Part shown: positions 34,734 to 47,814 of the stretch, piece by piece
Layout of the letters: every line of letters starts with the position of its first letter
Position numbering within the stretch: position 1 is the first letter of the stretch
From: Manihot esculenta
Taxonomy: Eukaryota; Streptophyta; Magnoliopsida; Malpighiales; Euphorbiaceae
Length of the DNA: 64,000 nt
Assembly (NCBI RefSeq): GCF_001659605.2
Contig: NC_035166.2
Span: 21,617,225 to 21,681,224 of the forward strand
Direction of reading: 5' to 3'
Notes under the pieces: generated by a model
What the model saw: only the letters and a program-made list of their open reading frames with translations
Told to the model about the DNA's origin: nothing
Databases searched by the model: none
Program-made: the position numbers and the translations under genes

Positions 34734-37700
34734 ATGTATTCTCAACATTTCGTAGATTTGCAAGGAGATAACGATTTCGTGGACCCCAAATCGTTGTTCT
34801 CTTCCCCGACTCTCCGCCGGGCTCAGTCCCAACTCTCCGCTCACACTTCCACCTCCGCTGCCACCATTGGAGCAGCTGGCACTGTCGATCCTGTCCTATA
34901 CAACAATCTAGTTGAGATATTCCCTCTTGTCGAGTCTCTCATCGTAACTTCTCTCTCCCTTACTTATGCATTTTATCTGTAAAGTAATAATGGTGATCTA
35001 AGGTTCAGTTCAGTTTTTAATGAAGAGAAAAGAATTGAAGTTTCATCGCCTAAGCTTATTAGGTAAGTGACTGTGCTGGGTTGCTTCGAATATTGTGTAG
35101 GATCGGAAAGCCAACAGTTCATTTATGCGTCGCGGTTCGATGATCTACACAAAGACGCCTTCCAGAGATAAAAAGGTATGATTTCCAATTTTTAATTTTT
35201 CGTTTTTTACTTATATTCTACAGTAAAACATTTGGGCCTGCTATATTGCAATTTGTTTTCTTTTTCTTTTCCTGGCCAAATTTGTATGACTAGTTCCTCT
35301 TCTTGGCATGTGATGTGAGTTAGTACAATAGAGTAATGAAAGGTGTAAGCTTTAGGTTTCCTTGGGTATTTCTAGTATAGACATACTAATATAACCAATA
35401 ACTATAAATGTGAATTTATTTGAATGTCAGTGAGACACTGTTGGGTTGTGCATGATGAATTAAGAGCATATGTCCAATGTAGTGTAATGAAATAAAATTT
35501 TTTTCTATTGAATTTTTATTTGGTTATATTCAATTACATCCTACTGTTGATTTACCTGAACAATGCATAATAGGTTTTGGTGCCTTTCGATTCATTATTG
35601 CTAACTATCATTTTTTGTCAGAAGAGAAAGAGAAAATGGTTTTATAGTAATTGTTCACTTGTGCCTGCGACAACTCTACAAAAACTTTGGTTGTTTTATT
35701 TCCTTTCCAGCATAAAGGATGAGTTTGGTTGCTTTATGGATGAGTCCTTAAACTTTTTGTTCAACTTCAAATGTAGTTGTCTTGAGGGATTGTGTACTAT
35801 GTAGAACCATTAATAACTTCGCTTCACATTACATTTTGTCTTTTAGGTTCTGTCTTTACAAGCTATTGATTTTACTTAAACAACTTAACCCTCCTAAATC
35901 TATCAATATTTTATGTTGATCATGCTTCCCAATTGTTAAGCGTTTTCCTTATTTGGTTGTATTGCGTGAAGTCCATCAAGAAAGAAAGAGTCAAATTTTT
36001 TGCTATCAGATTTGCTTTTATAATGGTTTGAATTCGTTTCATATTTCTTGACCTTGAGCCTGAATTGCATATTCAAGCTAAATTGAAGTGTTTGAACTTT
36101 GAAGTCTGTCATCAACTATGCCTGTGAATTTATATGTGCTCAATCAAGTGCAGAGTAGTTACATTATTAAAACTTGGAATTTGCTGAACATTGCACACTT
36201 TTTTTTTTCTCCACTTGAGCTACTGCCAAATGTTTGCTTTCACAATATTAAAAGTACTTAGGCATACACACCACTTCATTTGAGATATTATTCCTTGTCA
36301 TTTATTGAGAAATAATTAATTTCAATAATAATATATGGTTATCCAAGCTAATAAGGCCATATATGAGCTTTTCTTCATTTTGCCATTTGGTCATAATGTC
36401 ACTGTTTATGTGACATTTTGATTAAATTTACTGACAGTTGTATTGTTTGGAGTTCGAAAAAATACCTTTTGGTTCACATGACATCCAATTAGTGCTATAT
36501 TTTTTTTGCCCTATTTTAAGATAAAATTTAGTTATGGTGAAAAAAAGCTATGAGAATCTTTATGATTCAGTGCTTTGATAGCTGAGGATCTTTTTTTTTT
36601 AAAATTTTAATGTTGTTTTAGTTGACAAGGCTATTCATTATCACTTTAATACCTTTATATGCTGATATCATGAATACCATACATAAATGACAATGAAAGT
36701 TGAGCGTTATCCTTGTGATATTTTTATTATAGTCATATGACATCAAATCAGTGCTACATATTTTTCCCCTTAAAAAAAAGAAAGATTTTGTGATGGTGAA
36801 AAAGGAAAACAAAAAATGTTATATTCTTCCCAAACATATGATGGATATCATCAATGAAGTTTTTGATTTCGTATAATGAATTATTTATACTACAAGAATA
36901 GTATTTAAAAGATCTTAGCTCAAATGGTAATAAAGTGAATAGATGAAATCTCATGGCACTGGTGGTGCAAAATATTTTTCAATCCCTTAATGTGTCAGAG
37001 TGTTAAACCACAATCTGTTTTCTGAACAACATTCTGGCTGTGTTGTTAATAACTGGATTAGGCCTTGAATACTGTTTCTATTTATGCCTTGGTGCATATC
37101 TTTCAACCGCAAAAACAAGTTTTCTATAGCTTGTAGAAATGAACCGCTTCACATTCTAAAACCTTAAATAAAGATTTAGTTACATATATTGAGCTTTATT
37201 TTTATATTTTATTTTTTAAAATCTCGTTTTGATGTGTGTTCTATTTATGTAATTGGCATTGTTATTGTGCATGTCTTTGTGGCAATCAGTTTCTTGAGGC
37301 AATTTTATTTGCTACATATGGATGTCAATGTTCCAACAGATACTGATTTTTCCCTTTCTGTTGTTGAAGATGATTGATCCAAAAGGGAGGTATACAACTC
37401 AATCTATACCAGCAAAAAAGAAAAAGGAACACAGAGACAAGGACCAAAGCAAGCATGCAGTTGATAATCAAGATGCTGATGGTGTCTCAATCAGTTCCTC
37501 AAGGGATTTGGCTACAGAAAAGGACTTAGAAGAGCTAGTCACGTTGAGGGAACAAGTTGAGGATTTGCAGAGGAAGTTATTGGAGAAAGATGAACTTCTG
37601 AAATCAGCTGAAATTTCAAAGAACCAGATAAATGTTGTCCATACCGAACTTGATGAACTAAAACACCAGGCAACAGAGAAGGATTCCTTAATTAAGTCTA

Positions 37701-39060
37701 CTCAACTACAACTCTACGACACAAAGGTGCATATATCCATTGGTTTGCTTGTTTTGTTTATTAGCATGATGATCTTTATTCATTTGTTACCGTGAATTCA
37801 TTTCTTGCCTATTAATAAACTTTAGTGTAATGACACATAATTTGATGTTATTATATGATGTGATTGAACTCTTGTCCTCCTGATTGTAGCCAATTTTTAG
37901 ATCTTGCAGATTCAATTTGCATGGATGTGAATGCAAAACTTGAATGTTTTGGTTTAAGGTTGTGATGCTTGAGGTCCATTTTTTTTTTCTAGGCAGAACT
38001 AGTTGGAACACCATTTTGAACAGGAACCAAATAATGCTTTGGATGTTCGTTTTCTTTTTGAAATACAAGGTTAAATCTAATTAGTATGATTTTTTTATCT
38101 TTATATTTCATCCTTAGAGATTGTTAATTCTTGTGGTTATTTATGTCATTTAGATTTTGACCGAGTTATGTCATCCTAGAATGGTGGAAGTAAAGCCAGT
38201 TGCCTAAAGTGAACTTCCTCACTCTTCCCCTCGACCTCTTTGTTGGAATTTGTTTCATTTGTCGGTAACAGCTGTAATTTTATGCAGATAAAGCTAGCAG
38301 ACAAACAGGCTGCCCTAGAAAAGATACAGTGGGAAGCAATGACATCCAATAGGAAAGTGGAGAAGCTCCAGGAAGACCTAGATTCTCTCCAGGGAGACAT
38401 TTCATCATTCATGAGGTTATTTGAAGGGTTGGCAAACAGTGATTCCACTATAGATGCTGAAGATTATGATACCAAACCACGTTATTTAGATCCTCTTCCT
38501 GATATTGTGAGCAACGTAGCCCTTCTGTGCATGTTTTAATCTGTTTTTTTTTAATTACTTGTAGATTATTGTGGGAGACGGCAAGCATGAATCAAAACCT
38601 CGGTTCATCTTATGTTATTCGCATCCCATGCTATTCATGCTTGGCATCACCATGCCATGGTTTTATTATCCGCTGTTATTGCATGTGAAGCAACTGCTGT
38701 GGGTTTGAATTTGGTTTGTTAACTTGGTAAAAAGGTGCATATTAAAGAATATGGATATGTTTTGCCTTCCCAGTAATAATAAATGCGTGCAACTTGTTTA
38801 ATTACAATTGTTGGTTTGATCTTATTTGCTACTGAACCATATCTATACAGGATGATTTTGATGAGAAGGAGATGCAAGAAATGGAAGAAGCAAGACAAGC
38901 TTATATGATAGCTGTCGCTGTGGCAAAGGAAAAGCAAGATGAAGAGTCTATTGCTGCTGCAGCTAGTGCAAGACTACGTCTTCAATCTTGTGTTTTGAAA
39001 TCCAACAGTAGGAATGCCGGTAAGGATTTTAACAATTCCGGGGATTCACAAGCGTCTTAA
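34734..39060 (+). CDS. MPB2C: Microtubule-associated protein MPB2C
   Basis: Five exons: 34734-34943, 35101-35175, 37370-37726, 38288-38506, 38851-39060. All introns are GT-AG in phase 0, giving 356 aa (known members are about 325-330). It begins MYSQHFVDLQ and carries LFSSPTLRRAQSQL, YNNLVEIFPLVESLI and FMRRGSMIYTKTPSRD, which I recognise from MPB2C. Residues about 125-260 are a long heptad-rich coiled coil, followed by an acidic PLPDIDDFDEKEMQEMEEAR segment and an Ala/Gln tail. The family decorates cortical microtubules, binds KNOTTED1-type homeodomain proteins and plant viral movement proteins, and limits their cell-to-cell traffic. Exon 3 could start earlier (an in-frame acceptor near 37340), adding about ten residues; I prefer 37370. 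Confidence 0.93.
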
Positions 39061-39909
39061 TTCTTATGGAGCGTTTGTACACTAGGTCCAACAACCCTTT
39101 GATTAACAGGCTAAACCCTTTTAACACTCCTTCCTCTCTTTTCTTCTTCTGTTATTATTTGTTCCTTTGTTTAATGGGTTGGTTAGTTTTGTTGTTTTAT
39201 ATCCACGTGTCATATTATTTATACATGATTTGTATCCATTGAAGGTGAATCTTGCTAATTTGTAAAGCACTTGGTTTACATTGTTGTTTCAGCTCCTTTC
39301 TTTTCTTTCTCTTCTCCCTCCTTTGTGCATGAATTACTCGCTGCCTTCATGTTCTGTATATCAACTGGCAAATTGCAAAATGGGCCTCTCAATGGCCGAT
39401 TCCAGAGCCTACCACCACAACTTCATCACGCAAATACAAATATCTCTAGAAGATGTAGAAAATAGCTGTAATTGCAAATTTAGCAAATGTTTGAAATTTC
39501 TTTTGGTCATTATTAACCCAAGGAACAAATTCGCGGAGACAGTTAACGTATCATAAAATGGACAAGACAGAGAAGCTTATGGTTATTAATATTTCATAAA
39601 ATAGAAATAAAATACAACGTCACCTTTTTGTTCCATTGGGTGATAAAAGCTAACAGGATTCTGAGAGTTGCTATTGACACTTAAGGTAAATGTGGTCGTA
39701 GAATATCTTGAACCTATGCTTCGATTGAGTTATAAATTTGAAATCACTTGACCCTTAAGACAAGTTCAGTACCAATGTGCTAAAGTTTATTGGTTGGTTT
39801 GTTTTTTTTTGTAAAAAAGGGAAATAAATTGAAGGATAGAGTCCAAATAATTATATGGTCAAACAAGTGATTTCCTTATAAAGAATAAAAAATTACAGAA
39901 ATTTTGAGA
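39061..39909. other. Convergent spacer MPB2C / BASL
   Basis: Holds the 3' ends of two convergent genes. Short frames at 39271-39556 lack domain content. Nothing else was seen. Confidence 0.6.
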
Positions 39910-40991
39910 TTAGAATTTCCAACAGTGAAAATGAGCACAAGTTAGTTTGTGCTTCCTTGTGTATTGGCCCTCTGATATTGACATCTGTTCAGGACTGCCC
40001 GTCAGCTCCCAGTGCAATCTGCAATTTTTATTTTTTCGCTTAATCAAATTAAGCTCAGCAACACCAACTAAAGAACCAAACCATTTGGAATTGTAGCTAC
40101 TTGAATTATGACAAGAAAACTTACATAGGAAAGGAAAAAGACTCTGTGCTGCTTTCTGATTGATTGGAGTCGCTCGATTCCACAGACACCATCCTATGGT
40201 TTCCCACTTCTTCAAATTTATAGCTCCTGGAGCTGGTAACAGAATGCGACTCTACATCCAAGTAACTCTTCTGCTCTTCCTCTTCCTGCCAAGGAGCAAT
40301 ATAAAGAAAAAAAAATTATCATTTCTAATTCGAATGTCAAGTTCAATACTGTGTCACCTGAAGATAACTTGTTGAACACTCATCAAGAAGAAAAAGAAAT
40401 AAAATCCTTGCTAACCTTTCTAATGACAGGCCTTGGACTTCTCTGCCCAGAATCAAAGAGCTCAAAAGCTTCTGGCTTGCCATCTTTCACAACATCAAAT
40501 GCACCATTCTCTTTAAAGCAGAAAACTATGAAGTCCTCATCTTGAAAATGCGGCCAGCCTGAGTTATTACTCTTATTTTGCATTGAAACAGTGGTTCTGT
40601 CCAGTGTAAATTCCTGGTTTACTCGTTTCTCATTTCCATTTTTGTTTCGCCATGGCAATGTTTTGCAAGCCCTTTTGCCTCTCTTCTCATCCTTCTTGAC
40701 GTCAGAAACCTTGTTCATGATGGGTAGATGGCCTGATCATCATCTGCAAGAAGCATACTAAAATATTATAGAGACATTGAAGATTTTGTGACCGTTAAAG
40801 AGATTTTGAATTTGAAAAATTAAATGCCCACTTATTCTTATTATTAATTGGTACTAAAGGCAGATTAAGCTAGAGAAAAGAAGCTCGGGTTTTGTTTAGG
40901 TACCCGGAGGAAATCTGCAGGCCAAGAAACAAGATGACCAGTCCCTGAGTCGCCATCTCATAAACTCGGTCATTATCCATGGTGTATTCAT
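39910..40991 (-). CDS. BASL: Stomatal-lineage polarity protein BASL
   Basis: Four exons on the minus strand: 40991-40904, 40732-40416, 40285-40125, 40018-39910, giving 224 aa (Arabidopsis BASL about 260). Exon 1 encodes RLRDWSSCFLACRFPP, the conserved BASL N-terminal box. Residues 97-102 (FIVFCF) start the central conserved segment FIVFCFKENGAFDVVKDGK, followed by SPRPVIRK. The C-terminus has FSFP (residues 185-188), HWELTGSP and a Cys/His-containing tail (CAHFHCWKF). BASL marks one side of the cortex before asymmetric stomatal divisions; its FxFP motif docks MPK3/6 and the YODA pathway scaffolds on it. The second acceptor matters: 40732 keeps the frame, whereas a stronger-looking one at 40743 leads to an early TGA. 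The short frames seen at 40870-41154 and 39910-40215 are chance readings across exon-intron borders. Confidence 0.85.
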
Positions 40992-42430
40992 GGTTAATTC
41001 TGTTTAGTCTTGCAGGAAAATTGCTTGAGAGGAGAATGGGTAGTGGGAAATGGCCATTTGAATTTGAACAAGGGGACTGCATAAATGGGGAAGTGGCACA
41101 GTGCAGACACATGATGACAAACCTTTCTCTCATCCACATTAAAACAACTCTCATTTTCTTGTTAAAAACCTTTCTCTAACAAAGGCAATAAGCTTGCATC
41201 ATCCATGACAATAGTTTAGATTTTTATTTTAGGAAAATAAATATTTAGAATATGAAAAACAAAAAGCAATTATCTGCTGTCATGCAAAGTGTTGTCACAA
41301 ACCAATGACAGCAACATATACAAATTATATTATTTAAAAATATATATATATATATTAAAATTTGATTAACCCTTGTGATCCATGACTGGGTCTACTGTGA
41401 TTTTTAATTCGAGTTTAATATTTTTCCTTAAAGAAAATTCACTATCGTCTTAATTTTCTAATTTTTTCAGTTGATTAAGTTGAATTGGTCCTAATAAGTA
41501 ATAACAAAACAGTAATTAGAAATATATATCTTAAGATTAAGTTGTCTTAAATACATTATCATAACGGTTTATATTTTTAAAATTTAAATGTCATGTCTAA
41601 TTAATGTAATATATTCTATTTAAACAAATATTATTTTAAGTTGAATGAAATTTAAGAACAGGATAAACTACAATTTAGTTCATATAATTTAGTGAAATTT
41701 ACATATTAGTTTATGTATTTTAGAATTTCATTATTTAGTCCTTGCAATTTAAAAAGGTTAACAAATTAGTCCCTATATTATGAGATTGTTTTATTTTTCA
41801 CTATTAATTTCATATATTCCAATGATTTAGTCCCTGTAGTTTAAATACATATAATAAATTAATCCCTAAAAAATAATATAACAAGTAGAGATTTAACCAT
41901 ATATATTTTTCATAGGAGGACGTATTTATAGGTTTTTTAAAAAGTAAATAGTTGATTTTTTAAAAATACATGAACTAATGCCTGTGTCACCCCAAACTAC
42001 TGGGTATTAATGGTTGATATCAATCGTGGTGAATGATCAAATACTGAGCCAAGAATGAAAAACTTCTGTAAAACAAGTTAGGTGGATGAGTGATCTCACA
42101 GAAGCAAAGTAAGACAATTTCATATGTAGAAACAAAACTAAGTTATAGACTCATAGAGCTAAAATCATAATGAACAAACGAAGCTAAACCCGATGGAACA
42201 TCGATATTCCGCCGGAAAATCTAAATTGTTAACTCTCAGAAACTGATAGAACCTCTTCTGGAGCTTCATGGTTTGCTTCTCTTGGAAACATGGTAATTAA
42301 ACTCACTGAGTTCCAACAGAAGATCAAATCACACCCTTTATTACAGAGACTAATTCGTACATAAGTAAAATGGGAGGCAAGCCTTATTAAACACCAAACT
42401 ATTACATTGAACAATCGTGAATTATAGCCA
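40992..42430. other. Spacer between BASL and dirigent gene, with internal repeat
   Basis: No gene was found. Around 41330-41360 is a TA-rich run. From 41665 to about 41890 variants of a TTTAGTCCCTGTAGTTT phrase recur at least five times; this pattern is typical of a dispersed plant non-coding repeat. The BASL promoter lies in the first few hundred bases. Confidence 0.55.
41665..41900. repeat. Dispersed repeat with recurring TTAGTCCC phrase
   Basis: Imperfect copies of ATTTAGTCCYTGYARTTTA occur at about 41676, 41730, 41765 and 41825, with shortened forms at 41709 and 41858. The spacing is irregular and no terminal inverted repeats or target duplication are clear. Confidence 0.5.
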
Positions 42431-42952
42431 CTAGTCCAACTCAATATCATGTATCAAGGTCACGTTGTATCCAATTACACCATTGCTTTGATCCGTTGAG
42501 TATGTCTTCGCCAAGCAATATCCACGAGCGAGCCGAAAAACTCCTGTGCCACCGACGACTGGCATTTCCCTCACTTCACTCATCACTGGATTCCGGCCAA
42601 GTACACTAAATGAGCTGCCATTATAAGGTCCATTAATGAATCCATATGTTAGTGTCATAAGAAGGCTAAACTCATTTTCTTGAGAGGACATGGCGTATAT
42701 CCCTTGTGCACGTCCCAACAACGTAGAATTCGGGTAGGGTGTAGCCGTGAGTGGATTATCTAAAACAAAAATGGATCCGAACATAGTGGAGTTAGAACCG
42801 CCTGCGACCCGGACTGAGGTAGGATGAGGGCCGACCTGAATGTCATGCATGTAGAACTGCATACGCGTGATATTGGACTGCGAGGCCACAGTGTGAGTGA
42901 AGGAGAATACAAGCAGTGGAAGGAGAAGCAGAAGTTTGCTTTCCAGCGCCAT
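42431..42952 (-). CDS. Dirigent family protein
   Basis: Single exon, 173 aa, starting at the ATG at 42952. A signal peptide spans about residues 1-24 (ESKLLLLLPLLVFSFTHTVA), so the product is secreted to the cell wall. The dirigent domain is complete: MQFYMHDIQVG, FGSIFVLDNPLT, LLGRAQGIYAMSS, FSLLMTLTYGFINGPYNGSS, EVREMPVVGGTGVFRLARGY and a C-terminal YNVTLIHDIELD. Asn-glycosylation sites are present (NST, NGS, NVT). Dirigent proteins form a beta-barrel that steers the stereochemistry of phenoxy-radical coupling in lignan and related synthesis. The exact substrate cannot be told from sequence; length and layout are normal. Confidence 0.95.
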   Translation of the reverse strand: MALESKLLLLLPLLVFSFTHTVASQSNITRMQFYMHDIQVGPHPTSVRVAGGSNSTMFGSIFVLDNPLTATPYPNSTLLGRAQGIYAMSSQENEFSLLMTLTYGFINGPYNGSSFSVLGRNPVMSEVREMPVVGGTGVFRLARGYCLAKTYSTDQSNGVIGYNVTLIHDIELD

Positions 42953-44037
42953 GGCTAATACAAAAAGCGCAAAGAATGCCTTTTTTTTTTTTTTTCTTTT
43001 CCCAAAGAAATGCTAGTTCGTTAAAAGAGGGTGGTGTGATAAATAGATATACGAAAGGGTAAGTTTCTTGGTTGAACCGTTCTTTGGTAGATGCTCAAAG
43101 CAATTAAGAAAAGAAATTTTCAGATACGCATTGGATGGTGTTGGAAAATAGTTTGCCACTCGTCAAGGTTCCGAAAGGTTAAATCTGGATTGTGTTGAAG
43201 TTGAAGATTAGTTTAGTACCTAACGCATGGGCCCAGGTGAGGTGGTGATTAAGTTTCTAGAAAACCAATCTCGAAGTCTTCCTTTTGAATATGGAGAGTA
43301 GAGATTTTTAAATCCATTCTTTAAAGAGAATATGCTGCTTCTTCATTCTTCGGTCAAGGCTTCAGACTAGAGAAGTTGGTGAACCAAAAAGCTTGGAAAA
43401 TTGATGAGTCTATTCCGAATTGTATTTAGATCACCTCTAGTGAAAACAAAAAAAAAGAAAAAAGAAAAAGAGAAGAAAAAACTAAGCGACAACCTACAAG
43501 GTCCAAAAGAGGTAGCAGATCTCTGCCAAATTTTATAGAATAGCAAACAGGATCACTAGGATTTATTTCCGCTAATGTCTTGTAGAAGTTGTTACTTTCA
43601 AGGGAACTTCTGTGGTATTTTTTTTAAATAGTAAATTTTACTTTATCAGTAACTATCTTTAGATTGACAAAGTCCAATCCAAGTGAAAAAACAACCAAGT
43701 ACAGACAAATTACCTTACAGAAAGACCTACAGGCTACAGGCTACAGGCGCCAATTTCACGAATTTTCGTTAATATATAATTTTGTACTACATCAAATATA
43801 AAAACTTTTTTACAGATCCATCATGACGTTGCATGCAATATTTATTTTGGGCCTCAATGTTAGTTTTTTCATAAAAAGAAAAAAGAAAAGGAAAAGTCAA
43901 CAAAAGGACAAAAATTGTAGTAAATAGGAAATAAAATTAAAATCAAATGGGAAGAGGTATTCCAAATAAATTATTATGTGTAATAATAATAAGGGGCATT
44001 ACAAGATAAAATCAATGACCAACTTTTTCTCCAAGTA
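42953..44037. other. Spacer upstream of dirigent gene
   Basis: Contains the dirigent promoter (a minus-strand CTATTTATC element near 43040) and the 3' side of GEK1. No other gene was seen. Purine-rich low complexity lies at 43445-43480. Confidence 0.55.
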
Positions 44038-47000
44038 TTAGAAGTCACTGGGTTTGCCAATCTTTATGTTCCGATCCACCAAGAAACCTTTAATGGCATT
44101 CCTCTGCCAACTCTTGAAACTCCTGCATTTGCCAAGAATGAACAGCATCAATGCATTAACAATATAGCTGTTCACTAGAAAGAAGGGGAAAAAAAAGAGC
44201 AAACCTTTTGACTCAAAAAAGATTGTGTGAGCCAACAGAAAAGATGAAATAAAACAAATGTTCCTCTAAATCCAAATGAATTTATGTTAACAAACAAATA
44301 TACCACCTTTCTCTACTTCATTTTACATGATTCAATAAATAATGGAATCTATATGCAGGTCCAAGAGAAAAATCATATACATGTCAATAAATTCTATTGA
44401 TTTAATTTGCCTACATGTGGCAATATGCACCAAGTTCCATGGAGAGAAACTACAAAATTTTTATGCCTGACCACAAGTATAGAAAGATGTAGTTCTCATG
44501 ATGTCAGATTGAACCCAAACTATTTATTCAGAACAGTTTTTCCTCTTTATACCCAATAATACAGTACCCATGTGGCAGACTACTTGTACTGAAATAATGC
44601 ATCAAGGAATTTCAGAACTGGAGCTTATGTAACAAAGAAATTATCATCTCTTGAGACCCTTACGATTAATTTCTCGGTTAATGCAAGTCCATGCACAAAG
44701 TGCTATGTGTATGCATCCCTTGTTTATGGAAATTTCTTGGAAGCATATATGTGAAATTGGGTTTTCAAATGATTGGTGGTTATTTTGGCTATTGCGATTA
44801 TGCTTTTTCTTAAGATATCTACTATCAAAAGGATTATTAAATTAACTTTTATAGTGTACTAAGCTAATAAGAAACAGAAACTCATTCATGGCATGACTAA
44901 CTTTTGGTCAAGATGGGCTAGAACTTCTCCCCCAGGAAAAGCCATTTTGGTAGCCTCAAATGCAACCTTGATTGCTTCCCTCCAAGTTCCACCCACGGCA
45001 TTAGCATTCACTGGTACTTTTGGTTGGCTAGGATTAGGATCTTCCATCTGTAAGGAATACCCAGAGAGCAGATGGCCTACCCAAACACCATCTTTTCTAA
45101 ATGGACAGAACATTGTTATGAAAGAATTAAATAGGGATTTTGGAGAAACTTAAAACATCAAGAGATGTCCAATCAAGGTCTCATTGGCTATATTTGTAAA
45201 AGATGGAAACTCACAAAACAATGTCCATATGCCGTGGCACATAATGCCCACCACCTATTCCGAAAAGAATTTTGTTTTTGCCGTTATTCCTGCATAATTT
45301 GAAGAGTGATTTGCAACCAACAAGTTTGGGCATATTGGTAAAAAGATTAGCAACGAAATAGAAATTTTTTTTATAAACATGAAGAAATGTAATACAGGCT
45401 ATGACACGCTTAAATAACTTGCAGTTTAGCTACTTTAGCCTACACAGGCCCAGTCTATGCAACAGCTACGCCAGAGAAGTGCATTTACTACTATGCTATT
45501 TTCTTTTGTCCTTTCACCTTCAGGAAAGATGAAAAAGAAAGGAGAAGAGATCATATTTGTTTCTTCAAATTCTCAACAAATCAAGCAAAATGATTACCTC
45601 CACGATAAAAGAGAAAGTTATTGACATGGAAAAAATATGGTAAGCAGGCACAAAAACTATTGCATCCACTCAAACTAATTACAAGGTCAAACATGCTACT
45701 ATAAGATACGCAGAACCCCCTAACACAAGAAACCATGAAGGGACTTCCAGATTCATGCTTATCAATAAGGAGCCTTATAAGTAATAAGTGAAATATAGCT
45801 CATGCAAAAGCTTTTGCTCTAGAAAAATTATTTTTACGTACCTAGGCCAGTCTCCCACAGAAATTCCTTCTCCAAGACCCAATCCTTGCCACACTAACTT
45901 CAGAATTCAAACACCACAGACAAGTTTGTTATATAACCAAGTGACAAAGCTTCAATGCTATGAGCTTTTAAGTTAATATTAGTCACACTGATTGGTAACT
46001 TAGGTGCATTAGTCACACTGATCTGTAATTTAGTGCAGTTGAGAGAGAGAGAGACTATGGATAACAAAATACTGAGATTTTCAAGTAAATGCAAGTGAGA
46101 AGGAATTTCAGCATGTACGAAAATGGTTCAAATGCATGAAAGTTAATAACAATGAACCCAGTAAGCTTGGAATAGTTAAATAAACTTTATTCTTCGTACA
46201 TGCTTAAATATTGTAACAGTACAAGCAATAAATGAGTAAATGGTGGTTGTGCACATGTGTAGAATGTCTTTATGAAATAAGTGAATGCTGGTGCTAATTT
46301 TTATTGTTAATAATTTGTTCCTCAATCAAGTCACATCCCAAATTCAAACATTTTGACATTGACACTGTTTATGTTACACAGAAAACCAACCAGTTTCCTA
46401 CTACATAGCCAAGAATTACCTAACGTTTCCTACTAACTAATCCAATCAAAACCAATCCAGAGTCCTAATACTTCTCTGCTAGCAGAATGTGTGGTGATGG
46501 AATTTTGTTTATCTGTATTTTTTGAGGGAAATATCTAACACCTTTTTGGTTTATCGATTTCACCATTAATATTTATTATTATATTGCATGATATAACAAG
46601 GCACATATGACAACAAGTTATCAGAGAATAGTCTTTAATGACATATAAATACTCACTAAAGCAATGGTCTGTGCAGCATCCTGCCTCCTCCAGTACTCTT
46701 CTGTGCTACCTAAAGAAAAGAGAACAGGCAATTTCAAATACATTAGACCAGGACAATCAACAAGCAAAAGAAATTACTAATATGGCATAAAATATAGCTA
46801 TCTTTCAATTACTCATCCTCAGAGAGAAAAAAAAAAAAAGAAGAGGAAAACTGGATTTTCAGAAAGCAAAAACATAGTAAAATAAAAAAACAAAAATTCT
46901 TTCACAAAGGAAGCTGAAATAATCAGCGATAAGAAGTTTACCAATCTCTACAAACATGGTTGGTGAATTAATTACTGGTCCATGATGAGTAGCCTCCAAG

Positions 47001-47814
47001 GTAACCTAAAATATGATATAACAGTTGAAAGAACCCAGTATATTTCAACTACTTTGGTCAAAGAATGTGAAATCATCATGTTAGCATGTCACCTCAAATT
47101 CAGGAGATAGATTATGTGATGCAGCAATGGTCTTCAAGAGTCTCAACCATGGCCCTATCCTAGGATTTGGAGGTGCAACCCATCCTGCCTTTCCACCAGC
47201 AACTAGAACCTCACCTTCACTAATATGTGGAGTACCTGAAAAGAAACTGCAATCTTAACAAATATTACAATCATCATTCCCATTTCCTTTCCAAATTCAC
47301 AAATAGAGTAAAAATATGAGCCAAATGGAGGTAATCATATACTGTACACATGAATGTTGTTTATACCAATAGGGTGAATTGTGAGAGCAGGTCTGCTTGA
47401 TGAAGCAACATGCTTGCTAAGAAATATGACCTCATTCACAGACTCGCCAGTTGCCTCCTCCCACCGTTTATCTAAATGATCCTCCTTCACAAGGCGGTTG
47501 CCTAATTTTATTAGCCTCACCTCCTTGTTCACAAAACTTTGAGCATCCTCCTACACCAATCAGAATTAGATGATAAGGAAACGTACTATAGGTTAAGAAT
47601 ATCAGCCACTTCTTGTTTCATCCTCAAGTATTGGAAGTTTGAAAATTTTTAGTGCCACAGCAAAATGAACGCGATTAATAATCTATGAGAAGTGGAGGAG
47701 ATAACTACTGACAGGCCAGGGGGGGCCGGGTTGCCAACCGGGCATGGATAACAGAGCGGAAGCTGGGCCGATAGAGGCCGCGTCGATGGTGGTCGCCACC
47801 ACCAGGGTCACCAT
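44038..47814 (-). CDS. GEK1: D-aminoacyl-tRNA deacylase GEKO1
   Basis: Nine exons on the minus strand: 47814-47713, 47550-47367, 47235-47093, 47005-46942, 46709-46657, 45897-45842, 45289-45215, 45096-44902, 44122-44038. All introns are GT-AG and the phase is continuous, giving 318 aa; Arabidopsis GEK1 is about 317. It begins MVTLVVATTIDAASIGPA and carries KRWEEATGESVNEVIFLSKH, TIHPIG, VTLEATHHGP, GSTEEYWRRQDAAQ, GIGGGHYVPRHMDIV, VWVGHLLSGYSL, FPGGEVLAHLDQK and IKIGKPSDF, all conserved in this family. The enzyme (archaeal-type DTD2) hydrolyses D-amino acids from mischarged tRNA and protects plants from acetaldehyde; gek1 mutants are hypersensitive to ethanol. It starts 216 bp from the divergent helicase gene. 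Confidence 0.95.

Noticed and set aside
39910..40215. 101-codon minus-strand ORF
   Set aside because: It reads through the last BASL intron; only its final 35 codons (exon 4) are real coding sequence.
40870..41154. 94-codon minus-strand ORF
   Set aside because: It overlaps BASL exon 1 in the wrong frame; the neighbouring frame holds the conserved RLRDWSSCFLACRF segment.
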